The notes beneath the pieces were generated by a model, which made no database searches, had not been told where the DNA came from, and saw only the letters and a program-made list of their open reading frames with translations. Positions 11,703 to 22,325 of a DNA stretch of 64,000 bases are shown piece by piece (the stretch's first letter is position 1; the number at the start of each line of letters is the position of its first letter). The DNA is taken from contig CANTUV010000053.1 of assembly GCA_947685225.1 (NCBI GenBank), positions 11,827,501-11,891,500 of the forward strand. The letters run 5' to 3'. The position numbers were made by a program, and so were the translations under genes. Origin of the DNA: Garcia nutans (lineage: Eukaryota; Streptophyta; Magnoliopsida; Malpighiales; Euphorbiaceae).

Positions 11703-12009
11703 ATCATTTTTCTTTTTTCGAAAATATTTTTTTTATCAACCATGATCATTTGCAGTTTTGGGACTGCGGACTAATAAATCATTTGTTGGCCTTTTAGAGC
11801 AACGCGAGTAATATCGCCGATATGGCGTCGCTTGGCTCGTTTGCCCGAATCAGTCTCTCTCTGCAGCAGATTTGAGAGCGGTGGTGATTGGGCGAGCTTA
11901 GGATGGCATCGTAGGACGACGGACGAATGAGAAAGAGAATAGGCAAGCGCCATTCTCAGCGAAGCAGTGAGAGGGAGAGAATAAATTAAATTTTCTGGCA
12001 GCGCATGAC

Positions 12010-12129
12010 GCGTGCAATCATACCAGTACTAACGCACCGGATCCCATCAGAAATTTGAAGTTAAACGTGCTTGGGCGAGAGTAGTACTGAGATGGGTGAC
12101 CTCTTGGGAAGTCCTCGTGTTGCACCCCT
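12010..12129 (+). rRNA. 5S rRNA gene copy (GCGTGCAATC type)
   Basis: Same gene sequence as at 11583. Its spacer carries an 8-bp deletion at 12233 (ACGCGCGCCG). Confidence 0.8.
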
Positions 12130-12428
12130 ATCATTTTTCTTTTTTCGAAAATAATTTTTTTATCAACCACGATCCTTCGCATTTTGGGGCCGGCGGACTA
12201 ATAAATCATTTGTTGGCCTTTTAGAGCAACGCGCGCCGATATGGCGTCGCTTGGCTCGTTTGCCCAAATCAGTCTCTCTCTGCAGCAGATTTGAGAGCGT
12301 TGGTGCATGGACGAGCTTAGGATGGCATCGTAGGAAGAGGGACGAATGAGAAAGAGAATAGGCAAGCGCCATTCTCAGCGAAGCAGTGAGAGGGAGAGAA
12401 TAAATTAAATTTTCTGGCAGCGCATTAC

Positions 12429-12548
12429 GGGTGCGATCATACCAGCACAAACGCACCGGATCCCCTCAGAACTCCGAAGTCAAACGAGCTTGGGCGAGAG
12501 TAGTACTGAGATGGGTGACCTCTTGGGAAGTCCTTGTGTTGCACCCCT
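12429..12548 (+). rRNA. 5S rRNA gene copy
   Basis: CACAAACG, CCCCTCAG and CAAACGAGCTTGGG. The downstream T run is fused into TTTTTTTTTC. Confidence 0.8.
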
Positions 12549-12853
12549 ATCATTTTTTTTTCAAAAATATATTTTTTTATCAACCACGATCATTTGCAGT
12601 GTGGGTTTGGTGGACTAATAAATCATTTGTTGGCCTTTTAGAGCAACGCGAGTAATATCGCCGATATGGCATCACTTGGCTCGTTTGCCCGAATCAGTCT
12701 CTCTCTGCAACAGATTTGAGAGCGTTGGTGCATGGACGAGCTTAGGCTGGCATCGTAGGAAGAGGGACGAATGAGAAAGAGAATAGGCAAGGGCCATTCT
12801 CAGCGAAGCAGTGAGAGGGAGAGAATAAATTAAATTTTCTGGCAATGCTTTAC

Positions 12854-12973
12854 GGGTGCTATCATACCAGCACAAAGGCACCGGATCCAATCAGAACTTC
12901 GAAGTTAAACGTGCTTGGGCGAGAGTAGTACTGAGATGGGGGACCTCTTGGGAAGTCCTCGTGTTGCACCCCT
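12854..12973 (+). rRNA. 5S rRNA gene copy
   Basis: GGGTGCTATC, CACAAAGGCACC, CCAATCAG and GGGGGACC. Confidence 0.8.
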
Positions 12974-13280
12974 ATCATTTTTCTTTTTTCGAAAATATTT
13001 TTTTTATCATCCACGATCCTTCGCAGTTTGGGGCCGGCGGACTAATAAATCATTTGTTGGCCTTTTAGAGCAACGCGAGTAATATCGCCGATATGGCGTC
13101 GCTTGGCTCGTTTGCCCGAATCAGTCTCTCTCTGCAGCAGATTTGAGAGCGTTGGTGCGTGGGCGAGCTTAGGATGGCATCGTAGGAAGAGGGACGAATG
13201 AGAAAGAGAATAGGCAAGGGCCATTCTCAGCGAAGCAGTGAGAGGGAGAGAATAAATTAAATTTTCTGGCAGCGCATTAC

Positions 13281-13400
13281 GGGTGCGATCATACCAGCAC
13301 TAACGCACCGGATCCCATCAGAACTCCGAAGTCAAACGTGCTTGGGCGAGAGTAGTACTGAGATGGGTGACCTCTTAGGAAGTCCTTGTGTTGCACCCCT
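13281..13400 (+). rRNA. 5S rRNA gene copy abutting an LTR element
   Basis: Near consensus with CTCTTAGGAAG. The retrotransposon LTR starts at the next base, so the T-rich terminator is gone. Confidence 0.82.
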
Positions 13401-14217
13401 TGTAATATCCCTAATTATGCCCTATAAGTTTTGATATTGTGGTGCTAGTGGATTATTTATATTTGTTAAGTTGATAAAGAAAATTTAAAGATAATGTTTA
13501 TGTGTTGTTTTGAAAGGAAAGTAAGGTGTAGAGAGAAATGTATATGTAGTGTATATGGCAATATATATAACATATACATTGGTCAAATGGAAAGTCAAGG
13601 GAAGAGGATATTTTAATTGTTGTATGTGAAATTACTTAAAAGGGTATGTTAATGATAGTAAGTGAAAGCTTATGAGAAGAGGGCATGTTAGTAATTTCCT
13701 ACTTAATTTGCTTGGTGGAGATTTAAAGAAGAAGAGAAATTTGACTTTTCCTCTTCATTTGTGATTTTCTTTCCTTTTCTTCCATGGTGGCCGGCTCCTC
13801 AAAGAGACAAGAGAGCAAGAGAGCAAGTGAGGTTTTTGATGATTCCAAGCTCAAATTGAAGGAAGGTCTTAAGTATACAAGTTGGAATTTCAAGAAATTT
13901 CATCATTTTGGTAAGTTTTCTCTTGTTTGCTCTTGTTATATTTGAAGTTATGTTTGAGTTGGATTGTGGTTTGATGATGGTATGATTAAGTTGTTGTTGA
14001 TGTGATTTTAAGTGTTGAAATTGCTTGGTAGATGAGAAGTTAAGTTGGTGACGAGGTTGGAAGTGGTTGTGTTGAATTTGTGTTAGGGTTTTGAGTTGAT
14101 AATTGTTGTTTATGTTTAGTTTGGTTAATTATTCTTGTTAATCTTCAAGTTGTTTGTGTTTGTTGGAATTAGAAGTAAAGAATACATGATTTTGGAAGAG
14201 GGGCAGTAGCATTTTGG

Positions 14218-14365
14218 ATGCCACGCCCGTGGCCTTGGGGTGCCATGGCCGTGGCTATTCATAGTTGTTTGGAGCCATGGCCGTGGAGGGTAGGTGCAAG
14301 TGTGGCAGAACCATCCCTTAACCCACGCCCATGGGGGTTGAGTTGGCCACGGCCGTGGGCTTTGG
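14218..14365 (+). repeat. GC-rich palindromic island in LTR
   Basis: In an otherwise AT-rich LTR, near-palindromes such as CCATGGCCGTGG, CACGCCCGTGG and CCACGGCCGTGG recur five times in about 140 bp. The minus-strand LTR has an unrelated GC-rich block in the equivalent position. Function unknown. Confidence 0.7.
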
Positions 14366-15286
14366 CTTGAAGAGTTGGTTTGTAATGTGTGTTATAAAGG
14401 TTTGAAATGAGGTTAAAAAGTGATAAATTGTATTGGAATTGATGGATTGTATCATTCTTTGGATTAGGGTTTTGAAAGAAGATGATTTGCCCTAATTTGG
14501 GAAGTGAAGAATTCTTGGAAAAAAGAAATGTATAGATGGATGGGAATAGTTCTTGAGGTAAGTACCAATTTATATATTTGTATTTAATTACATGATTTGA
14601 GACTTAACACATTTGCAAACAAATGTGTTAAGTGGTGTATTATATTGTTAATATAATTTGATTAAGGTGATGATTGAATGATGTGAAGGATGTGAAGATC
14701 ATTAAAAAGGTAAGCATGAACCCTATTTGATAGTATATCCTTATATGCCTTTGAATCTTAACACATTTGGATGAATGTGTTAAATACTCTATTATATTGT
14801 GGATGCAACTGAATAATATAAATTGCTATATATATATATGTATGAAGGATGAAATATGAAATGGGAAAGGTAGGAAGAAATGAGGATCATTGTTAAGGTA
14901 TGTGCAATTTGTTATGATAAATGCTCTAATAATGAATGGTGTTAATATGTTTGGGAAATGATGAAATGTTATGTTATATGCATTGTGAATTGCAATGTAT
15001 TATATGAATAATATACTTGAAATGTTATATCAATGATGCTATATGTATCATATGGATTGAAATATGATAACTCAAATATGTTGTGAAGCCATTGTGATTG
15101 GCTATGATAACTCAAATATGTTGTGAAGCCATTGTGATTGGCTATGATGATTCAATTGAAAGAGATAAGGCATGTTTGCCTAATTGATGATGAAACTGAT
15201 AATGAAATAATAAATGAATTGTGTAACTAATGTGTTATTCGATTTCAGAGTTCTGGGTTTGGAGGCATGCCTATAAAATGAAAAAG

Positions 15287-15537
15287 GTAACAATCTTGCC
15301 GAGTTGAGGATCTCTTCAATTTGAGTTGAAATGAGGTCCAAGAGACTGGGTCTGTTACACTATGAGAATTGTGTTATGAGATATATGATTGGTAACAGTC
15401 TTGCCGGGTTGAGGATCTCCTCGATTTAGTCGGGTTGATGATCCAAGAGACTGGGTCTGTTACAGGTAACAGTCTTGCCGGGTTGAGGATCTCCTCAAGC
15501 TTGTTGAGTTGATGGTCCAAGAGACTGGGTCTGTTAC
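15287..15537 (+). repeat. Triplicated inverted-end block in LTR
   Basis: Three copies (15287-15358, 15392-15463, 15466-15537) of a 72-bp block. Each opens GTAACA and closes CTGTTAC, with CTTGCCG and GAGACTGGGT near the two ends, so each could fold on itself. The third follows the second after two bases. Confidence 0.8.
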
Positions 15538-15725
15538 ACTATCCATGGATAGAGATATATATATGTTGCCTACGGGCTTGATTATTGTGATTATGAACCA
15601 AAGCAGTAACTCTGAATTTTGAATAACATATTAGTGTTTTGGGCCCGAGTCTGTCTTTGTTGCCAATGTGAAATACAAGTGTTGAAATAAATGAGATCTA
15701 TGGTGTGTATTGAAAATGTGATTCA

Positions 15726-15850
15726 TGATTGGTATGATATGTAATGTGTGTATTGCAATAATGATTGGTATGATATGTAATGTGTGTATTGCAATAATGA
15801 TTGGTATGATATGTAATGTGTGTATTGCAATAATGATTGGTATGATATAT
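15726..15850 (+). repeat. 36-bp minisatellite in LTR
   Basis: Three to four tandem copies of a 36-bp AT-rich unit containing GATTGGTATGATATG and TATTGCAATAA, followed by a TA run. It creates a misleading long antisense open frame. Confidence 0.85.
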
Positions 15851-16080
15851 ATATATATATAATGTGGGTGTATATATATTGATTTTGAGTATTGGTGATG
15901 GATTGGGATTGGTGATAATATTATGTATATATGTACATCATATATGAAATTAGCTAGGATATATGAAAGATGCAATTAAAAAGAAAGGAAAATATGATAA
16001 GAACTAATTATACATTAAATTGATATATCATTATATGTTAATACTTCTATAATATATGTTTATATTTTATATTTGGAATA

Positions 16081-16117
16081 CTAAGCTCTCGGGCTTAGCG
16101 CGGGTGTGTATTCGCGC
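16081..16117 (+). promoter_or_regulatory. Conserved double hairpin near LTR 3' part
   Basis: CTAAGC/GCTTAG (6-bp stem) runs directly into GCGCG/CGCGC (5-bp stem, 10-nt loop). The stems are preserved in the other LTRs at 47183-47219 and 55439-55476 although the loops differ. Possibly an RNA element of the R/U5 region; inference only. Confidence 0.6.
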
Positions 16118-16446
16118 AGGTACATAGGTGGAAGATATGAAGTCTTTTGTTATGCCACGAGAAGAGTAAAAAGTTTGTCGAGACCAACTAGAGAGTAATG
16201 CATACATGTATAACTTTTATATTGATGTATTTATGACGAGAAAGCAATGATATGTATAAATGAGGTTTTTGATAAAGACAATGATTTGGTAAATGTTATT
16301 TAAATTAACGTATTATGGTTTGGAATTCTTTTACAGGTTTTAAAAAGGTAACGAAAAGTGACATCTCTATACTTTATATACTTACCATATGTATACGAGG
16401 TATATGTATAGTACGTATATAAGGTATCGGGGTGTTACAATTGTTT

Positions 16447-16458
16447 TGGTATCAGAGC
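16447..16458 (+). other. Primer-binding site (tRNA-iMet type)
   Basis: TGGTATCAGAGC, the usual complement of the initiator-Met tRNA 3' end in plant LTR retrotransposons, seven bases after the LTR end. It fixes the orientation and identifies the LTR as the 5' one. Confidence 0.88.
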
Positions 16459-17167
16459 TTAGGTTCGAGATTCTCGGCCTAAGTGAGATTAAAAAGAAAA
16501 AAAAATTTTTTTAAAAAGTTTAAATAGAAGTAAAAAGGAAAAGTTTTGAAATGAAATTTGTAATACATGCATATGCATTGACACCTAGGTTGGTCTCGGA
16601 TGTGGCATAATATGAATTGTAGAATATTTGTGTTATATGAGATGTTCAATATAGTTGATGATATATGTGTATACTATGTTGATGTGATGAGAAACCATGA
16701 TTGTTGGCAATGATGTTGGAAATGAATTATAATTGAGGCATAGTGCCTAATTGATTATGAGAAACGAATTGTGAAATGTAATGTGATATATGCATATTGT
16801 TGATGCATATGAAAAATGTCATATTGTGTGCAACATGGAAGGTAATGTTGATGTTTATGAATAATATTATGTAGGGCATAATGTGAATTGAAATATAAAG
16901 AAATGAAAAGAAGAATAAACTTGAAAATCAAATCAAGATAAGAGTATGTATTTTTTCTTCTATACTTTGAACCTCTTTATAATAAAGTTTATGTTGGGTT
17001 TGCTAATGTTGAGTTTGCTAGACAGAGGAAATAATATCGAATTGTTAATATTGAATGAGTTGATTAGTAGAGACAATGTGTGATTATGTAAAGTTGGGAT
17101 ATATATATACAGTTAAGGTTTTGTTTAAAGGAAAAAGAGATAATATTGGTTAAGTAAAAATATATAC
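16459..17167 (+). other. Retrotransposon leader remnant, non-coding
   Basis: AT-rich sequence between the primer site and the 5S junction. I see no gag start or other coding signal; the element is cut before any recognisable gene. Confidence 0.7.
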
Positions 17168-17207
17168 AGATGGGTGACCTCTTGGGAAGTCCTCGTGTTG
17201 CACCCCT
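17168..17207 (+). pseudogene. 5S rRNA gene 3' fragment
   Basis: The last 40 nt, from AGATGGGTGACC, fused to truncated retrotransposon leader sequence. Confidence 0.88.
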
Positions 17208-17511
17208 ATCATTTTTTTTTCAAAAATATTTTTTTTATCAACCACGATCATTTGCAGTTTGGGACCGGCGGACTAATAAATCATTTGTTAGCCTTTTAGA
17301 GCAACGCGAGTAAAAACGCCGATATGGCATCGCTTAGCTAATTTGCCCAAATCAGTATCTTTCTGCAGCAGATTTGAGAGCGTTGGTGCGTGTGCAAGCT
17401 TAGGATGGCATCGTAGGAAGAGGGACGAATGAGAAAGAGAATAGGCAAGGGCCATTCTCAGCGAAGCAGTGAGAGGGAGAGAATAAATTAAATTTTCTGG
17501 CAGCGCATTAC

Positions 17512-17631
17512 GGGTGCGATCATACCAGCACTAACGCACCGGATCCCATCAGAACTTCGAAGTCAAACGTGCTTGGGCGAGAGTAGTACTGAGATGGGTG
17601 ACCTCTTGGGAAGTCCTTGTGTTGCACACCT
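17512..17631 (+). rRNA. 5S rRNA gene copy
   Basis: ACTTCGAAGTCAAACG and a CACACCT end. Confidence 0.82.
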
Positions 17632-17938
17632 ATCATTTTTCTTTTTTCGAAAATATTTTTTTTATCAACCACGATCATTTGCAGTTTTGGGCCTGCAGAA
17701 TAATAAATCATTTGTTGGCCTTTTAGAGCAACGCGAGTAATATCGCCGATATGGCGTCGCTTAGCTCGTTTGCCCGAATCAGTATCTTTCTGCAGCAGAT
17801 TTGAGAGCGGTGGTGCTTGAGCGAGCTTAGGATGGCATCATAGGAAGACGGACGAATGAGAAAGAGAATAGGCAAGCGCCATTCTCAGCGAAGCAGTGAG
17901 AGGGAGAGAATAAATTAAAATTTCTGGCAGCGCATGAC

Positions 17939-18058
17939 GGGTGCGATCATTCCAGCACAAACGCACCGGATCCGATCAGAACTCCGAAGATAAACATGCT
18001 TGGGCGAGAGTAGTACTGAGATGGGTGACCTCTTGGGAAGTCCTCGTGTTGCACCCCT
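17939..18058 (+). rRNA. 5S rRNA gene copy
   Basis: ATCATTCCAG, CACAAACG, GATCCGATC and GAAGATAAACATGC. Confidence 0.8.
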
Positions 18059-18335
18059 ATCATTTTTCTTTTTTCGAAAATATTTTTTTTATCAACCACG
18101 ATCATTCGCAGTTTGGGGCCGGCGGACTAATAAATCATTTGTTGGCCTTTTAGAGCAACGCGAGTAATATCGCCGATATGGCGTCCCTTAGCTCGTTTGC
18201 CCGAATCAGTCTCTCTCTGCAGCAGATTTGAGAGCGGTGGTGCATGGGCGAGCTTAGGATGGCATCGTAGGAAGAGGGACGAATGAGAAAGAGAATAGGC
18301 AAGGGCCATTCTCAGCGAAGCAGTGAGAGGGAGAG

Positions 18336-18365
18336 AATAAATTAAATTTTCTGGCAGCGCATTAC
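18336..18365 (+). promoter_or_regulatory. Representative 5S upstream promoter elements
   Basis: An AT-rich box (AATAAATTAAATTTT) lies about 30 to 16 bp before the gene, GC about 12 bp before it, and C at -1. These positions match the TATA-like, GC and C elements reported for plant 5S Pol III initiation. Most other units show the same layout. Many units have A or G changes in the GCGCATKAC stretch nearest the gene. Confidence 0.65.
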
Positions 18366-18485
18366 GGGTGCGATCATACCAGCACTAACGCACCGGATCC
18401 CATCAGAACTCCGAAGTTAAACGTGCTTGAGCGAGAGTAGTACTGAGATGGGTGACCTCTTGGGATGTCCTCGTGTTGCACCCCT
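18366..18485 (+). rRNA. 5S rRNA gene copy
   Basis: Close to consensus. CTTGAGCGAG and TTGGGATGTCC differ. Confidence 0.82.
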
Positions 18486-18502
18486 ATCATTTTTCTTTTT
18501 TC
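18486..18502 (+). terminator. Representative Pol III terminator of a 5S unit
   Basis: Two T runs (five and six Ts) separated by one C begin a few bases after the gene end, as expected for Pol III termination. Almost every unit has them. In the unit at 12429 they are fused into one longer run. Confidence 0.75.
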
Positions 18503-18792
18503 AAAAATATTTTTTTTATCAACCACGATCCTTCGCATTTTGGGGCCGGCGGACTAATAAATCATTTGTTGGCCTTTTAGAGCAAAGCGAGTAATATCGT
18601 CGATATGGCGTCGCTTGGCTCGTTTGCCCGAATAAGTCTCTCTCTGCAGCAGATTTGAGAGCGTTGGCGCGTGTGCGAGCTTAGGATGGTATCGTAGGAA
18701 GAGGGACGAATGAGAAAGAGAATAGGCAAGGGCCATTCTCAGCGAAGCAGTGAGAGGGAGAGAATAAAATAAATTTTCTGGCAGCGCATTAC

Positions 18793-18912
18793 GGGTGCGA
18801 TCATACTAGCACTAACGCACCGGATCCCATCAGAACTCCGAATTTAAACGTGCTCGGGCGAGAGTAGTACTGAGATGGGTGACCTCTTGGGAAATCCTTG
18901 TTTTGCACACCT
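18793..18912 (+). rRNA. 5S rRNA gene copy beside the duplication junction
   Basis: ATACTAGC, GAATTTAAACG, GCTCGGGCG, GAAATCC and TTTTGCACACCT. The spacer just downstream is the hybrid at the copy A/copy B junction. Confidence 0.8.
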
Positions 18913-19216
18913 ATCATTTTTTTTTCAAAAATATTTTTTTTATCAACCACGATCATTTGCAGTGTGGGGCCGGCGGACTAATAAATCATTTATTGGCCTT
19001 TTACAGCAACGCGAGTAATATCGCCGATATGGCGTCGCTTAGCTCGTTTGCCCGAATCAGTATCTTTCTACAGCAGATTTGAGAGCGGTGGTGCTTGGGC
19101 GAGCTTAGGATGGCATCTTAGGAAGACGGATGAATGAGAAAGAGAATAGGCAAGCGCCATTCTCAGCGAAGCAGTGAGAGGGAGAGAATAAATTAAATTT
19201 TCTGGCAGCGCATGAG

Positions 19217-19337
19217 GGGTGCGATCATACCAGCACTAACGCACCGGATCCCATCAGAACTCAGAAAGCCAAACGTGCCTGGGCGAGAGTAGTACTGAGA
19301 TGGGTGACCTCTTGGGAAGTCCTTGTGTTGCACACCT
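19217..19337 (+). rRNA. 5S rRNA gene copy (copy B of 1759)
   Basis: First gene of copy B. It has the same AGAAAGCCAAACG and CACACCT changes as its partner. Confidence 0.78.
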
Positions 19338-19643
19338 ATCATTTTTCTTTTTTTGAAAATATTTTTTTATCAATCACGATCATTTGCAGTTTGGGGCCGG
19401 CGGAATAATAAATCATTTGTTGGCCTTTTAGAGTAACACGAGTAATATCGCCGATATGGCGTCGCTTAACTCGTTTGCCCGAATTAGTATCTTTCTGCAG
19501 CAGATTTGAGAGCGGTGGTGCTTGGGCGAGCATAGGATGTCATCGTAGGAAGACGAACGAATGAGAAAGAGAATAGGCAAGAGCCATTCTCAGCGAAGCA
19601 GTGAGAGGGAGAGAATAAACTAAATTTTCTGGCAGCGCATGAC

Positions 19644-19763
19644 GGGTGCGATCATACTAGCACTAACGCACCGGATCCCATCAAAACACCGAAGTTAAAT
19701 GTGCTTGGGCGAGAGTTGTACTAAGATGAGTGACCTCTTGGGAAGTCCTCGTGTTGCACCCCT
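19644..19763 (+). rRNA. 5S rRNA gene copy (copy B of 2186)
   Basis: Here GGGTGCGAT is intact, unlike GGGTTCGAT in the partner. CAAAACACCG and TAAGATGAGTG are shared. Confidence 0.78.
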
Positions 19764-20071
19764 ATCATTTTTCGTTTTTTGAAAATATTTTTTTTTATCA
19801 AGCACGATCCTTCGCAGTTTGGAGCAGGCGGACTAATAAATCATTTGTTAGCCTTTTAGAGCAACGCGAGTAATATTGCCGATATGGAGTCGCTTGGCTC
19901 ATTTGCCCGAATCAGTCTCTCTCTGCAGCAGATTTGAGAGCATTGGTGCGTGGGCGAGCTTAGGATGGCTTCGTAGGAAGAGGGACGAATGAGAAAGAGA
20001 ATAGGCAAGGGCCATTCTCAGCGAAGCAGTGAGAGGGAGAGAATAAATTAAATTTTCTGGCAGCGCATGAC

Positions 20072-20192
20072 GGGTGCGATCATACCAGCACTAACGCACC
20101 GGATCCCATCAGAACTTTGAAGTTAAACGTGCTTGGGCGAGAGTAGTACTGAGATGGGTGCCCTCTTGGGAAGTCCTCGTGTTGAACCCTCT
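20072..20192 (+). rRNA. 5S rRNA gene copy (copy B of 2614)
   Basis: TGCCCTC type with a GTTGAACCCTCT end. Confidence 0.78.
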
Positions 20193-20499
20193 ATCATTTT
20201 TCTTTTTTCGAAAATAATTTTTTTATCAACCACGATCCTTCGCATTTTGGGGCCGGCGGACTAATAAATCATTTGTTGGCCTTTTAGAGCAAAGCGAGTA
20301 ATATCGCCGATATGGCATCGCTTGGCTCGTTTGCCTGAATCAGTCTCTCTCTGCAGCAGATTTGAGAGCGTTGGCGCGTGGGCGAGCTTAGGATGGTATC
20401 GTATGAAGAGGGACGAATGAGAAAGAGAATAGGCAAGGGCCATTCTCAGCGAAGCAGTGAGAGGGAGAGAATAAATTAAATTTTTTGGAAGCGCATTAC

Positions 20500-20619
20500 G
20501 GGTGCGATCATACCAGCACTAACGCACCGGATCCCATCAGAACTCCGAAGTCAAACGTGCTTGGGCGAGAGTAGTACTGAGATGGGTGACCTCTTGGGAA
20601 GTCCTTGTGTTGCACACCT
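20500..20619 (+). rRNA. 5S rRNA gene copy (copy B of 3042)
   Basis: Gene identical by eye. The following spacer differs by one base at 20687 (GGGCCTGCAG against GGGTCTGCAG). Confidence 0.82.
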
Positions 20620-20926
20620 ATCATTTTTCTTTTTTCGAAAATATTTTTTTTATCAACCACGATCATTTGCAGTTTTGGGCCTGCAGAATAATAAATCATT
20701 TGTTGGCCTTTTAGAGCAAAGCGAGTAATATCGCCGATATGGCGTCGCTTGGCTCGTTTGCCCGAATCAGTCTCTCTCTGCAGCAGATTTGAGAGCGTTG
20801 GCGCGTGGGCGAGCTTAGGATGGTATCGTAGGAAGAGGGACGAATGAGAAAGAGAATAGGCAAGGGCCATTCTCAGCGAAGCAGTGAGAGGGAGAGAATA
20901 AAATAAATTTTTTGGCAGCGCATGAC

Positions 20927-21046
20927 GGGTGCGATCATACCAGCACTAACGCACCGGATCCCATCAGAACTTTGAAGTCAAACGTGCTTGGGCGAGAGTA
21001 GTACTGAGATGGGTGACCTCTTGGGAAGTGCTAGTGTTGCACCCCT
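20927..21046 (+). rRNA. 5S rRNA gene copy (copy B of 3469)
   Basis: Shares GAAGTGCTAGTG with its partner. Confidence 0.82.
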
Positions 21047-21352
21047 ATCATTTTTCTTTTTTCGAAAATATTTTTTTATCAACCACGATCCTTCGCAGTT
21101 TGGGGCCGGCGGACTAATAAATTATTTGTTGGCCTTTTAGAGCAACGCGAGTAATATAGCCGATATGGCATCGCTTGGCTCGTTTGCCCGAATCAGTCTC
21201 TCTCTGCAGCAGATTTGAGAGCGTTGGCGCGTGGGCGAGATTAGGATGGCATCGTAGGAAGAGGGACGAATGAGAAAGAGAATAGGCAAGGGCCATTCTC
21301 AGCGAAGCAGTGAGAGGGAGAGAATAAATTAAATTTTCTGGCAGCGCATGAC

Positions 21353-21472
21353 GGGTGCGATAATACCAGCACTAACGCACCAGATCCCATCAGAACTCCG
21401 AAGTTAAACGTGCCTAGGCGAGATTAGTACTGAGATGGGGGACCTGTTGGGAAGTCCTTGTGTTGCACCCCT
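21353..21472 (+). rRNA. 5S rRNA gene copy (copy B of 3895)
   Basis: GATAATACC type with CCTAGGCGAG. Confidence 0.8.
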
Positions 21473-21778
21473 ATCATTTTTCTTTTTCAAAAATATTTTT
21501 TTTATCAACCACGATAATTTGCAGTGTGGGGCCGGCGGACTAATAAATAATTTATTGGCCTTTTACAGCAACGCGAGTAATATCGCCGATATGGCGTCGC
21601 TTAGCTCGTTTGCCCGAATCAGTATCTTTCTGCAGCAGATTTGAGAGCGGTGGTGCTTGGGCGAGCTTAGGATGGCATCTTAGGAAGACGGATGAATGAG
21701 AAAGAGAATAGGCAAGCGCCATTCTCAGCGAAGCAGTGAGAGGGAGAGAATAAATTAAATTTTCTGGCAGCGCATGAT

Positions 21779-21898
21779 GGGTGCGATCATACCAGCACTA
21801 ACGCACCGGATCCCATCAGAACTCCGAAGTCAAACGTGCCTGGGCGAGAGTCGTACTGAGATGGGTGACCTCTTGGGAAGTCCTTGTGTTGCACACCT
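21779..21898 (+). rRNA. 5S rRNA gene copy (copy B of 4321)
   Basis: Shares GTCGTACTG and the CACACCT end. Confidence 0.8.
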
Positions 21899-22205
21899 AT
21901 CATTTTTCTTTTTTCGAAAATATTTTTTTTATCAATCACGATCATTTGCAGTTTGGGGCCGGCGGAATAATAAATCATTTGTTGGCCTTTTAGAGCAACA
22001 CGAGTAATATCGCCGATATGGCATCGCTTAACTCGTTTGCCCGAATTAGTATCTTTCTGCAGCAGATTTGAGAGCGGTGGAGCTTGGGCGAGCTTAGGAT
22101 GGCATCGTAGGAAGACGAACGAATGAGAAAGAGAATAGGCAAGAGCCATTCTCAGCGAAGCAGTGAGAGGGAGAGATTAAACTAAATTTTCTGGCAGCGC
22201 ATGAC

Positions 22206-22325
22206 GGGTGCGATCATACCAGCACTAACGCACCGGATCCCATCAAAACACCGAAGTTAAATGTGCTTGGGCGAGAGTTGTACTGAGATGGGTGACCTCT
22301 TGGGAAGTCCTCGTTTTGCACCCCT
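22206..22325 (+). rRNA. 5S rRNA gene copy (copy B of 4748)
   Basis: CAAAACACC type with CCTCGTTTTGC. Confidence 0.8.

Larger units (their letters stand above)
1..13400 (+). repeat. 5S rDNA tandem array, block 1
   Basis: Head-to-tail units of about 427 bp, each with a 120-nt 5S gene followed by about 307 bp of spacer. The shared unit order is: gene; T runs (TTTTT and TTTTTT) just after it; a variable spacer middle; a purine-rich stretch; an AT box near -29 to -17; GC near -12; and C at -1. Those last three match the upstream elements known for plant Pol III 5S genes. Relative to the common plant 5S sequence (recalled), all copies read GGGTGC at the 5' end, AAACG in the A-box, TGAGATGG before the C-box and CTCTTGG inside it. 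Below, 'consensus' means this array's own majority sequence. Bases 1-56 are the tail of a spacer. Homogeneous plant 5S arrays are known to evolve by unequal exchange and conversion. Confidence 0.95.
13401..16439 (+). repeat. 5' LTR, family 1 (copy A)
   Basis: About 3.04 kb bounded by TGTAATATCC and GGGGTGTTACA (TG...CA ends). AT-rich, with a GC-rich island near 14220-14360, a 40-bp direct duplication (15063-15142), a triplicated GTAACAG...CTGTTAC block, a 36-bp minisatellite and a conserved double hairpin. A minus-strand LTR of the same family lies at 46863. The segment TGGCCGGCTC near 13790 is also conserved in the second family at 53.8 kb. Confidence 0.85.
13401..17167 (+). mobile_element. 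Truncated Ty3/gypsy-type LTR retrotransposon (family 1, copy A)
   Basis: The element consists of a 5' LTR, a primer-binding site and about 700 bp of AT-rich leader. It then stops abruptly at a 5S gene fragment. No gag, pol or 3' LTR remains. The left edge sits exactly at the last base of a 5S gene, and the right edge is at 5S nt 81. The initiator-Met primer site and the LTR resemblance to the gag-bearing element at 53456 support Ty3/gypsy, but no coding domain survives to prove it. The missing part was probably lost by recombination that also removed 5S units. Confidence 0.85.
1534..18991. repeat. 18-kb tandem segmental duplication, copy A
   Basis: Everything here recurs in the same order and orientation in copy B, including the LTR element with identical insertion and truncation points. 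The offset is 17458 bp from 1.9 to about 5.6 kb, 17883-17884 bp to about 12.4 kb, and 18302-18304 bp after that. The steps reflect two extra 5S units in copy B plus single-base indels. I saw three substitutions across the 3.77-kb LTR element (positions 14645, 15293 and 15347 against copy B). The start is set by the mapped junction and is good to about 20 bp. Confidence 0.9.

Noticed and set aside
1..13400. CRISPR-like repeat/spacer array
   Set aside because: Periodicity is 427 bp with both parts conserved and the 120-bp part is 5S rRNA; the genome is eukaryotic.
15631..15975. 114-codon minus-strand frame in the LTR, also at 33934-34278
   Set aside because: Low-complexity Ile/His/Thr translation of the 36-bp minisatellite and TA run; an antisense artefact.
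13401..17167. Cassandra-type TRIM carrying a 5S promoter in its LTR
   Set aside because: Cassandra LTRs are only a few hundred bp and contain 5S-like sequence internally. Here the LTRs are about 3 kb and 5S sequence lies outside them.
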